From NCBI RefSeq assembly GCF_014305155.1, contig NZ_JACRUK010000004.1, positions 62,001 through 126,000 of the forward strand: a stretch of 64,000 nt of DNA, read 5' to 3'. Shown one piece after another: positions 1 through 7,798 of this stretch; the first letter of the stretch is position 1, and each line of letters begins with the position of its first letter. The position numbers were made by a program, and so were the translations under genes. The stretch comes from Flavobacterium muglaense. GTDB lineage: Bacteria; Bacteroidota; Bacteroidia; Flavobacteriales; Flavobacteriaceae. The notes beneath the pieces were generated by a model. The model ran no database searches. It had not been told where the DNA came from and saw nothing but the letters and a program-made list of their open reading frames with translations.

Positions 1-439
1 TTCTCACCCAAACGGATCTGTAGTTGCAGACCTTGCAGGAAATTTAACTGGAGAAAACGTAAACATTTTTGGACTTGACGCTTTTTATGATGTTCCCGTA
101 GGAAAAAAAGGAGCTGCAGTAACCGCTTATGCTTTATATCAAAACACTGATTACGGAAAAAATTACAGACTCGGGACCACTTACGAAACGGGATCAATGA
201 TTCACACCCACTTAGGATATGTGCTTCCTGGGAAATCCAAAACACGTTTTCAACCTTACTTATCGTATGACAGTAGAAAAATCGATGTACTAAACGACAA
301 TGCTTCGCAATTAGGAATTGGAGCCAACGCTTTTTTCAGCGGTCACAATTCTAAACTTACTTTAGAATACCAAACTTTAAAATACGCTTCAGATAAAGCC
401 GTAAATACAGTTACACTACAAGCAATGATTTACCTATAA
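1..439 (+). CDS. C-terminal part of an outer-membrane beta-barrel (porin-like) protein, 5' end outside window
   Basis: The reading frame is open from the left edge (first full codon at base 2) to a TAA ending at 439, so the gene starts upstream of the window. The visible 145 residues alternate polar and aromatic or hydrophobic positions in short strands, for example LDAFYDVPVGKKGAAVTAYA and FQPYLSYDSRKIDV. The chain ends TLQAMIYL; a hydrophobic or aromatic last strand is usual for outer-membrane barrels. A methionine at 197 lies mid-barrel and is not a real start. The MFS symporter gene begins 27 bases downstream on the same strand, so the barrel may be the outer-membrane entry route for the same substrate. 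That link is inference from position only. Confidence 0.6.
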   Translation, partial: SHPNGSVVADLAGNLTGENVNIFGLDAFYDVPVGKKGAAVTAYALYQNTDYGKNYRLGTTYETGSMIHTHLGYVLPGKSKTRFQPYLSYDSRKIDVLNDNASQLGIGANAFFSGHNSKLTLEYQTLKYASDKAVNTVTLQAMIYL

Positions 440-466
440 TTAACCAACCAAAAAAAACAATATTTT

Positions 467-2278
467 ATGAGTACAAAGTCAACAACAGGGATTTGGAAAG
501 TGATTTCTGCATCCTCAATGGGAACAATGATTGAATGGTATGACTTCTACATTTTTGGGAGTTTAGCAACTTTATTGTCCACCAAGTTTTTCCCACCCGA
601 TAACCCAACGGCAGCCTTCCTATCCACGCTTGCAACCTTTGCGGCAGGATTTGTAGTACGCCCTTTTGGAGCATTATTCTTTGGTAGATTAGGCGATTTA
701 ATAGGTCGAAAATACACCTTTATGGTCACCTTACTATTGATGGGTGGCGCAACATTTTTAATTGGTTGTGTACCAAGCTACGAAACTATTGGCTTTATGG
801 CACCAACATTAGTATTGATACTAAGATTATTACAAGGTTTAGCCCTAGGTGGTGAATATGGAGGAGCCGCAACCTATGTTGCTGAGCACTCCCCTACCAA
901 CAGAAGAGGTTTTTTCACTTCTTGGATTCAAACTACTGCAACCGTAGGTTTATTTATATCACTTATCGTTATCTATATTGTAAGACACTCATTAACCAAA
1001 GAAGAATTTTCTGATTGGGGATGGAGAATACCGTTCTGGGCTTCAATTATCATGATTGTGGTATCATTTGTCATCAGAAGAAACATGCACGAATCTCCTG
1101 TATTTGCTAAAGTAAAGGAAGATGGTGAAATCTCTAAAAATCCCTTAAAAGAAAGTTTTGGAAACAAATTAAACTTCAAATTTGTATTGTTGGCTTTATT
1201 TGGAGCAACAATGGGACAAGGTGTAATCTGGTACACTGGACAATTCTACGCCATGAGTTTTATCGAAAAAACCATGAGTATTGACAAAGATATATCCGAT
1301 AATATCATGTTGATATCTTTGGCTTTAGGAACACCGTTTTTTGTATTATTTGGATGGTTATCTGATAAAATGAGTCGAAAATGGATAATGATGTTTGGAA
1401 TGCTTATCGCGATTTTTGCCTATCGTCCTATTTATACGTCTATGTACGAATCTGCCAACGAAAAATCAATGAAAGCGGCCGGAAGCGCAGTTGTTCTAGA
1501 CAGTTGTAAAGTAATTGGAAGCACCATTGCTGATATCAAAACCGAAGACGACAAAAAGGATCCTTCGATTAAAAAAACCAAAATTCTTTTAGTCACTAAA
1601 ACCGACTCATTATACAATACGGGAGCTAAATTTCATTATACTAAAACAGATACTTTGTACGCAGCAAATCCAATTGTGTTTGATGCTAAAGCAAATGATA
1701 AAAATGAAACTTGGATCAAATACACTACTACCGATGGAGCGACAACCACGATCAATACTTTCAAACTCAAAAACGGTATAAAAGCAGACGAAAAACCTAT
1801 AAAAGTAGATACACTAGCGGCCTTTACCTTAAAAACGTTCACTGAAGGAGCGGGACTTAAGCACCACCCAGCAGGTATCAGTTTGAAAAAAGGAACCGAA
1901 GTCGTAAAACAAATTACTGATGATACGAAATGGCATTTGATCTGGATGGTATTCATTCAAGTATTGTTTGTGACTATGGTTTATGGACCTATTGCCGCTT
2001 TCTTAGTCGAAATGTTCCCTGCTAAAATACGCTATACTTCAATGAGCTTACCTTACCACGTCGGTAACGGAATCTTTGGAGGACTATTACCTGCAGTTGC
2101 AACATTCTTAGCATTGAATGCAAAAAAAGCCAATGATATTGCTAAAGAAGCTGGAGAAGTGTTACCTTTTGACAAGCCTTATTTAGAAGGACTTTGGTAC
2201 CCTATTATTGTAGCGAGTGTGTGTTTAGTAATTGGAGTGGTTTACTTAAAATCAAACGACAAAAACGTACACGATTAA
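467..2278 (+). CDS. MFS transporter, metabolite:H+ symporter (MHS) type, with a large loop insertion
   Basis: Inner-membrane 12-helix secondary transporter of 603 residues. The start has the MHS-family hallmark GTMIEWYDFYIFG (about residues 19-31). The conserved loop-2 motif GRLGDLIGRKYTF follows, and its second-half counterpart is GWLSDKMSRKW near residue 300. Family members are usually about 430-550 residues. The extra length here is a hydrophilic Lys/Asp/Thr-rich block at about residues 327-485, between predicted TM9 and TM10, so it probably faces the periplasm. Downstream are a two-TM protein, a symporter/kinase fusion and two acyl-CoA synthetases, which suggests uptake of acetate, propionate or a related carboxylate. 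The substrate is inferred from context. Confidence 0.82.
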   Translation: MSTKSTTGIWKVISASSMGTMIEWYDFYIFGSLATLLSTKFFPPDNPTAAFLSTLATFAAGFVVRPFGALFFGRLGDLIGRKYTFMVTLLLMGGATFLIGCVPSYETIGFMAPTLVLILRLLQGLALGGEYGGAATYVAEHSPTNRRGFFTSWIQTTATVGLFISLIVIYIVRHSLTKEEFSDWGWRIPFWASIIMIVVSFVIRRNMHESPVFAKVKEDGEISKNPLKESFGNKLNFKFVLLALFGATMGQGVIWYTGQFYAMSFIEKTMSIDKDISDNIMLISLALGTPFFVLFGWLSDKMSRKWIMMFGMLIAIFAYRPIYTSMYESANEKSMKAAGSAVVLDSCKVIGSTIADIKTEDDKKDPSIKKTKILLVTKTDSLYNTGAKFHYTKTDTLYAANPIVFDAKANDKNETWIKYTTTDGATTTINTFKLKNGIKADEKPIKVDTLAAFTLKTFTEGAGLKHHPAGISLKKGTEVVKQITDDTKWHLIWMVFIQVLFVTMVYGPIAAFLVEMFPAKIRYTSMSLPYHVGNGIFGGLLPAVATFLALNAKKANDIAKEAGEVLPFDKPYLEGLWYPIIVASVCLVIGVVYLKSNDKNVHD

Positions 2279-2298
2279 TAACCTTAAAAAACTAAAAA

Positions 2299-2523
2299 AT
2301 GAATAAATTCAAAAGACTTTTAGGAATTGTATGGATTGCCATTGGAGCCATATCCGTATACTATTTATTCGTGAACCAAGCACTTGGAATGTGGCAAGCG
2401 GGTGGCGAAAAACTAATACCAGCAATAATATACACCTTTATATTATGCCCATTAATTGCTTACGGACTGTTTACTTTTGGTAAATACTGCTTGTCAGGCG
2501 AATATGATGATGATGAAAAATAA
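2299..2523 (+). CDS. Small two-TM membrane protein (DUF6814-like)
   Basis: A 74-residue protein with two hydrophobic segments: about residues 7-27 (LLGIVWIAIGAISVYYLFV) and 41-62 (IPAIIYTFILCPLIAYGLFTF). It ends in an acidic tail, EYDDDEK. It begins 20 bases after the MFS gene and is probably co-transcribed with it. I recall similar small proteins beside MFS genes in Bacteroidota, annotated as DUF6814, but I cannot confirm the family here. A role as an accessory subunit or stabiliser of the transporter is a guess from the pairing. Confidence 0.7.
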   Translation: MNKFKRLLGIVWIAIGAISVYYLFVNQALGMWQAGGEKLIPAIIYTFILCPLIAYGLFTFGKYCLSGEYDDDEK

Positions 2524-2546
2524 TAATTAATTCTTAGTTTATTTCT

Positions 2547-2584
2547 AACAATCTCTACGTATTTTTATGTAGAGATTGTTTATT
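2547..2584 (+). terminator. Hairpin after the MFS/small-membrane-protein pair
   Basis: A 12-bp perfect stem (AACAATCTCTAC at 2547-2558 pairing with 2569-2580) encloses a 10-base T-rich loop and is followed by a short T/A stretch. It lies between the genes ending at 2523 and starting at 2598. It could end the upstream unit or attenuate readthrough. Confidence 0.6.
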
Positions 2585-2597
2585 TATTAAAATTATA

Positions 2598-2792
2598 ATG
2601 AAAAAAAGACACGAACAAAAGCTGGTTATCCTTTCGATGTTAATGCTATTGCTATTAAACATCCCGCTTTTGCTATTATTTGATAGTTCCGAACCAATAT
2701 TGGGTTTCCCGATTGTGTACATCTATATCTTTTCGGCTTGGTTTTTTTCAATCGCAATTTCCTTTCTAATCATAAAAAAATATTATGAGTAG
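2598..2792 (+). CDS. Small membrane protein paired with the SLC5-kinase
   Basis: A 64-residue protein with two hydrophobic helices, about residues 10-28 (Leu-rich) and 38-59. Its stop codon overlaps the start of the symporter/kinase gene by 8 bases, which suggests translational coupling. Small two-helix partners are known beside SLC5-type carboxylate symporters, such as YjcH beside ActP. By analogy this may be the small subunit of the downstream symporter domain. The sequence itself does not prove that. Confidence 0.68.
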   Translation: MKKRHEQKLVILSMLMLLLLNIPLLLLFDSSEPILGFPIVYIYIFSAWFFSIAISFLIIKKYYE

Positions 2793-5496
2793 CATAGGCC
2801 TTTTAATCATTCTAGCACTTTATGTGTCGATCCTCTTTTATGTTGCTCATTGGGCAGAAAAAAGAAGCCATTCTAAGTGGACTAACAATCCCTACATTTA
2901 TTCCTTTTCTCTCGCGGTCTATTGTACTGCTTGGACCTATTATGGAAGCATTGGTCTGGCAGCTAACTCTGGTTTAAGCTACTTACCCATTTATGTAGGC
3001 CCTATTATTATCATTCCTACTTGGATGATTATCCTAAAACGCATCATTCGCATTTCGAGAGTGAATAAAATATCAAGCATCGCCGATTTCATTTCGCTTC
3101 GCTACGGCAACAGTAGATTCCTAGGAGCATTAGTAACCATGATTTGCATCTTTGGAATCGTGCCTTATATCGCTTTGCAGTTAAAATCAATTTCAGACAC
3201 CTTTCATATTGTTACTAAAACACAATCAAGCTCTAATATTTTCAACGACACTACCACTTATGTGTGCCTCGCTTTAGCCTTATTTGCCTCTTATTACGGA
3301 ACCCGTTATGTAGATGCATCCGAGAAAAAACGGGGTATAGTAACTGCAGTGGCCATTGAATCTATTTTAAAATTAGTGTTCTTTTTAATCATCGGAATCT
3401 ACGTAACTTACTTTGTATTTGACGGTTTTGGAGACATTTACAACCAAGCATCAGTTCTTGAAAATTTTCATAAAAAAAACACCATTGGCGGTTTGAGCGA
3501 AAGCATTAATTGGTTTTTCCTTTGTGTCTTATCCATGTTTGCCATCTTTCTTTTACCCAGACAGTTTCATACTTCGATTATTGAAAACAATAAAGAAACC
3601 CATATTCGAACAGCGATTTGGTTATTTCCATTGTACTTATTGCTTTTCAATGTATTTGTTTTTCCAATTGCATGGGGTGGCAACATTTTATTTCAAGGAA
3701 AAGGTTTTAATTCTGATACTTATTCTTTATTAATACCACAGTTTTACAATAAAAACTACCTCACTGTATTGGTATTTCTTGGCGGATTTTCGGCAGCAAT
3801 CTCTATGATTATTGTGTCGTCCATCGCACTTGCAACTATGTTAAGTAACAACCTTTTAATTCCCTACGGATTCATTGGTTCATTAGAAAACAGTTCACAA
3901 GAAAAAAACAGCAAACGCATCTTGAACAGTAGAAAAATCGGAATCTTCTTGCTGATTATTTTGGCTTATGCCATATATAAAATTTTCGCTTTAGAGTATT
4001 CTTTAGTCTCTATTGGTTTAGTGGCTTTTGTAATTATAGCACAGCTAGCACCTGCTTTTTTTGGTGCCTTATTCTGGAAACGAGGTTCAAAAAATGGTGC
4101 TGTAACTGGTATTATCATCGGTTTTGCCATTTGTTGCTACACCCTACTCGCACCTTACGCCATTGGAATTACTAAATCGACTAGTTTATTCATTCAAGAA
4201 GGACCCTGGGGAATTAGTTTATTAAAACCATTTCAGCTTTTTGGGTTGGATTATTTAGATCCTATTCCGCATGCGGTTTTTTGGAGTTTATTATTAAACA
4301 TGATGAGTTATGCTGCGATTTCGGTGAGTTTTAGAGGCAATTATAGAGAGCGCAATTATGCCGAAATGTTTGTGGATATCGATAAATACATCACCAACCA
4401 CGAGAATGCTTTTGTATGGAAAGGAACAGCCTACATTACGGATATTCAAAAAGTACTGCAACGTTTTCTGGGTGAAGAAAGAACCAAAAGAGCACTGACT
4501 ATTTTCAATCTAAAATACAATATTGACAAAAACATCACTACTGCCGATGCGCGATTTATCAAATTTGCCGAAAATCTTTTGACTGGGCATATTGGTACGG
4601 CTTCCGCCAAAATTTTAATTTCGAGTGTAATTAAAGAGGACAAAATAAGCTTACCCGAAGTACTGCGTATTTTAGAAGAATCGAAAGAGAATATCATTAT
4701 CAATAAAAAACTAACGGATACTTCGAATGAATTAAAGCAAATATCAGAGCAGTTAAAAAACGCGAATCAGGAATTGATCGACAAAGACATTCAAAAAGAC
4801 GAATTTCTAGACACCGTGACCCATGAATTAAGAACTCCTATAACGGCCATTCGGGCTGCGAGTGAAATACTTCATGACGACGAAGACATTCCGGAAGAGC
4901 TTAAAAAACGTTTTTTACAAAATATCATTTCCGAGTCGGATCGATTGAATCGTTTAATTGATAAAATTCTGGATCTAGAAAAGTTTGAAACTGGTAAGCA
5001 AAAACTCTATCTATCCAAGAACAACATTTCGAAAACAATAAAAAGCACGGTAGAATCCGTTAAACAACTAATTTTAAACAAGAACATTACCATCGAGTTC
5101 TTGCAATCAAATTTGGAGATCAAAGCCTTTTATGACGAAGAGCGTCTGATTCAAGTGATTCATAATTTATTATCGAATGCCATTAAGTTTAGCGCTGAAA
5201 GCGATGGTAAAATAACCATTAGCATTACAGAAAACGCTCAAGAAGTCGAAGTTCAAATCCATAATAACGGTAAAGGAATCAAGGAAGAAGATTTTGAAGC
5301 CATCTTTGATAAATTCTATCAATCACGAAATCAAAATGTCAAAAAACCTATAGGTAGCGGTTTAGGTCTCGCGATTTGTAAGCAAATTATAGAACATCAT
5401 AAAGGGAAAATTTGGGCTAAAAGAACGACCGAAACAGGTGCCACTTTTATTTTCACCTTACCCAATTATAACACAACTGAAAGCACAGAAAGATGA
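2785..5496 (+). CDS. Sodium:solute symporter (SLC5) fused to a sensor histidine kinase (CbrA-like)
   Basis: A 903-residue fusion. Residues 1 to about 505 form a 12-13 helix sodium/solute symporter domain; SLC5-like stretches include YCTAWTYYGSIGLAA and LAPAFFGALFWKRGSKNG. A linker follows, then a coiled coil (about 630-665), a HisKA dimerisation domain with the phospho-accepting His in FLDTVTHELRTPITAIRAA (about residue 680), and a HATPase domain ending in GSGLGLAICKQIIEHH. Unlike Pseudomonas CbrA, I see no clear PAS domain. It overlaps its response regulator by ATGA at 5493. The expected role is to sense a substrate through transport or binding, near the acetate and propionate activation genes downstream. 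Confidence 0.88.
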   Translation: MSSIGLLIILALYVSILFYVAHWAEKRSHSKWTNNPYIYSFSLAVYCTAWTYYGSIGLAANSGLSYLPIYVGPIIIIPTWMIILKRIIRISRVNKISSIADFISLRYGNSRFLGALVTMICIFGIVPYIALQLKSISDTFHIVTKTQSSSNIFNDTTTYVCLALALFASYYGTRYVDASEKKRGIVTAVAIESILKLVFFLIIGIYVTYFVFDGFGDIYNQASVLENFHKKNTIGGLSESINWFFLCVLSMFAIFLLPRQFHTSIIENNKETHIRTAIWLFPLYLLLFNVFVFPIAWGGNILFQGKGFNSDTYSLLIPQFYNKNYLTVLVFLGGFSAAISMIIVSSIALATMLSNNLLIPYGFIGSLENSSQEKNSKRILNSRKIGIFLLIILAYAIYKIFALEYSLVSIGLVAFVIIAQLAPAFFGALFWKRGSKNGAVTGIIIGFAICCYTLLAPYAIGITKSTSLFIQEGPWGISLLKPFQLFGLDYLDPIPHAVFWSLLLNMMSYAAISVSFRGNYRERNYAEMFVDIDKYITNHENAFVWKGTAYITDIQKVLQRFLGEERTKRALTIFNLKYNIDKNITTADARFIKFAENLLTGHIGTASAKILISSVIKEDKISLPEVLRILEESKENIIINKKLTDTSNELKQISEQLKNANQELIDKDIQKDEFLDTVTHELRTPITAIRAASEILHDDEDIPEELKKRFLQNIISESDRLNRLIDKILDLEKFETGKQKLYLSKNNISKTIKSTVESVKQLILNKNITIEFLQSNLEIKAFYDEERLIQVIHNLLSNAIKFSAESDGKITISITENAQEVEVQIHNNGKGIKEEDFEAIFDKFYQSRNQNVKKPIGSGLGLAICKQIIEHHKGKIWAKRTTETGATFIFTLPNYNTTESTER

Positions 5497-5855
5497 GGAA
5501 AATTTTAATAGTAGATGACGAACCCAATATTGTAATGTCGCTAGAATACACTTTCAAGAAAAACAATTTTGAAGTATTCATAGCACGTGACGGGCAAGAA
5601 GCATTGGATATTTTACAAAAGCAACTACCCGATATCATTATTCTTGATGTAATGATGCCCATGGTGGATGGTTTTGCCACATTAGAACAAATCAAAAAAG
5701 ACGAACGATTGCAAAATTGTAAAGTCATATTCCTTTCGGCAAAAAACAAAGAAAAAGACATTGAAAAAGGACTTTCATTGGGTGCAAATTTATATGTAGT
5801 CAAGCCTTTCTCAGTCAAAAAACTAGTAGAACAAGTACATGATTTATTGCAATAA
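5493..5855 (+). CDS. Single-domain response regulator (receiver only)
   Basis: A 120-residue CheY-like receiver. The acidic pocket is VDDEPN (residues 8-13), the phospho-acceptor Asp is in IILDVMMP (about residue 53), and the conserved Lys is in VVKPF (about residue 104). The protein stops right after the last receiver helix, so there is no DNA-binding or other output domain. Its start overlaps the kinase stop (ATGA), so the two are cognate partners. How the signal reaches transcription or enzyme activity cannot be seen. It may act by protein contact or feed a phosphorelay. Confidence 0.88.
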   Translation: MRKILIVDDEPNIVMSLEYTFKKNNFEVFIARDGQEALDILQKQLPDIIILDVMMPMVDGFATLEQIKKDERLQNCKVIFLSAKNKEKDIEKGLSLGANLYVVKPFSVKKLVEQVHDLLQ

Positions 5856-5873
5856 TTTTTAATTACTACCATC

Positions 5874-7778
5874 ATGAATTACAACGATTTTTACAATAAA
5901 AGCATCCAATATCCAGAAGAATTCTGGGCTGAACAAGCCAATACGATCAAATGGTACACAAAACCTGAAGTGATTTTATCACAAGATGAAAACGGTTATC
6001 CACTATGGTACAAGGATGGTGAATTAAATATGTGCTATTTGGCTTTAGACAAGCATGTAGAAGATGGATTTGGTGACCAAGTAGCCATTATTTATGACTC
6101 GCCAGTAACACAAACGGTCAAAAAATACACTTTCGCTCAAGTAAAAACCGAAGTAGCAAAACTCGCTGGCGGCATGCAATCCTTAAGTTTAAAACAAGGA
6201 GATACCGCTATTATTTATATGCCAATGATTCCCCAAGCTGCATTTGCGATGCTCGCTTGCGCTAGAATTGGGGTAACACATTCGGTTGTTTTTGGTGGTT
6301 TTGCTCCGCATGAATTAGCCATTCGAATCGATGATTGTAAACCCCGATTAATTATAACAGCCTCATCTGGAATCGAAATTGATCGCTTAATTACTTACAA
6401 ACCATTGGTCGATGAAGCCATAGCACTCGCCTCCCACCGACCAAAAAAAGTAATTGTTTTCAATCGAAAATTAGGAGCAAGAGTACCTTTTAAAAAGTAC
6501 GATGTTGATTATGATGCTTTGGTATACGGATCCGAAGAAGCCGCTTGCGTTCCCGTAAATACGCTGCATCCATTGTATATTTTATACACCTCAGGCACCA
6601 CCGGAAAACCAAAAGGAGTTGTGAGAGATACAGGAGGATATGCGGTTGCTTTGCGTTTTTCTATGCAACACATATACAATGTAAAAGAAGACGATGTTTT
6701 TTGGGCAGCCTCAGATGTGGGCTGGGTTGTAGGGCATAGCTTTATCGTTTACGGTCCGCTACTCAATAGAAACGCCACTGTAATATTTGAAGGAAAACCG
6801 ATAAAAACACCTGATGCAAGCACCTTCTGGCGTATTATAGACGAGCACAAAGTAAATGCCATGTTCACGGCACCTACTGCCATTCGAGCTATAAAAAAAG
6901 AAGATCCCGACGGTGATTTTATAAAACAATACGATCTAAGTTCATTAAAAACGCAGTTTTTAGCGGGAGAACGTTGTGATTTAGCCACCCTAGAATGGTA
7001 TTCCCAACACATAAAAGCACCTGCAATTGACCACTGGTGGCAAACCGAATCAGGCTGGCCCATGATCGCCAATATGATGGGAGTAGAAGCATTAGCAGTG
7101 AAACCGGGCTCCGTAGGAAAAGCGGTTTGCGGATACAATATTAAGATTTTTAGCGAAGAAGGAAGTGAAGTAGCCGCAAATGAGCAAGGATATGTAGTCA
7201 TTGAACTGCCATTGCCACCCGGAACCTTACTTGATTTATGGAATGACAATCCGAGATTTCAAGCAGGATATTTAGCCCAATTCCCCGGTTATTATTTCTC
7301 TGGAGATGGAGGTTATAAGGACGAAGACGACTATATTTTTATCACAGGTAGAGTCGATGATGTGATAAATGTAGCCGGACATCGACTGTCGACTTCGGAG
7401 ATGGAAGAGATTGTTTCGTCACACCAATCGGTTGCTGAATGTGCCGTAATTGGTATCAACGACGCTTTAAAAGGACAAATACCTCTGGCCCTTGTCGTTA
7501 TAAAACTGAATGATGAGATCGAAAACTATCAACTAGAACAAGAAGTCATAAAACTAGTCCGGCAACAAATTGGTGCAGTAGCTTCACTGCGCAATGTGGT
7601 CATTGTAGAACGGCTACCAAAAACCCGATCAGGAAAAATTCTACGAAAATTAATGCGTAGTATTGCAGACGGTGATGCATTCCAAATCCCATCTACCATT
7701 GACGATGAAGCGATCGTTGCCGAAATTGAGACGGTCTTATCAAAACATGAAATTGGAACTTATAACAAACAACACTAA
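5874..7778 (+). CDS. prpE: Propionyl-CoA synthetase-type acyl-CoA ligase
   Basis: A 634-residue AMP-forming acyl-CoA synthetase. It has an acetyl-CoA synthetase N-terminal region (FWAEQANTIKWYTKP), the ATP-binding P-loop YTSGTTGKPKGVVRDTGGYA (about residues 239-258), the motif WWQTESGWP, and the catalytic Lys in KTRSGKILRKL (about residue 587), which is the usual site of regulatory lysine acetylation. The stretch VVRDTGGYAVAL after the P-loop is typical of PrpE rather than Acs. It follows the receiver gene by 18 bases and precedes acs by 20, so one operon is likely. It probably activates propionate; other short carboxylates are possible. Confidence 0.83.
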   Translation: MNYNDFYNKSIQYPEEFWAEQANTIKWYTKPEVILSQDENGYPLWYKDGELNMCYLALDKHVEDGFGDQVAIIYDSPVTQTVKKYTFAQVKTEVAKLAGGMQSLSLKQGDTAIIYMPMIPQAAFAMLACARIGVTHSVVFGGFAPHELAIRIDDCKPRLIITASSGIEIDRLITYKPLVDEAIALASHRPKKVIVFNRKLGARVPFKKYDVDYDALVYGSEEAACVPVNTLHPLYILYTSGTTGKPKGVVRDTGGYAVALRFSMQHIYNVKEDDVFWAASDVGWVVGHSFIVYGPLLNRNATVIFEGKPIKTPDASTFWRIIDEHKVNAMFTAPTAIRAIKKEDPDGDFIKQYDLSSLKTQFLAGERCDLATLEWYSQHIKAPAIDHWWQTESGWPMIANMMGVEALAVKPGSVGKAVCGYNIKIFSEEGSEVAANEQGYVVIELPLPPGTLLDLWNDNPRFQAGYLAQFPGYYFSGDGGYKDEDDYIFITGRVDDVINVAGHRLSTSEMEEIVSSHQSVAECAVIGINDALKGQIPLALVVIKLNDEIENYQLEQEVIKLVRQQIGAVASLRNVVIVERLPKTRSGKILRKLMRSIADGDAFQIPSTIDDEAIVAEIETVLSKHEIGTYNKQH

Positions 7779-7798
7779 CTATATTAAATATTACAAAC

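Noticed and set aside
5453..5875. 140-codon antisense open frame over the receiver gene
   Set aside because: The receiver on the plus strand has all catalytic residues; the antisense frame has none of note.
6749..7249. 166-codon antisense open frame within the PrpE-like gene
   Set aside because: A shadow frame opposite a strongly conserved enzyme; no family features.
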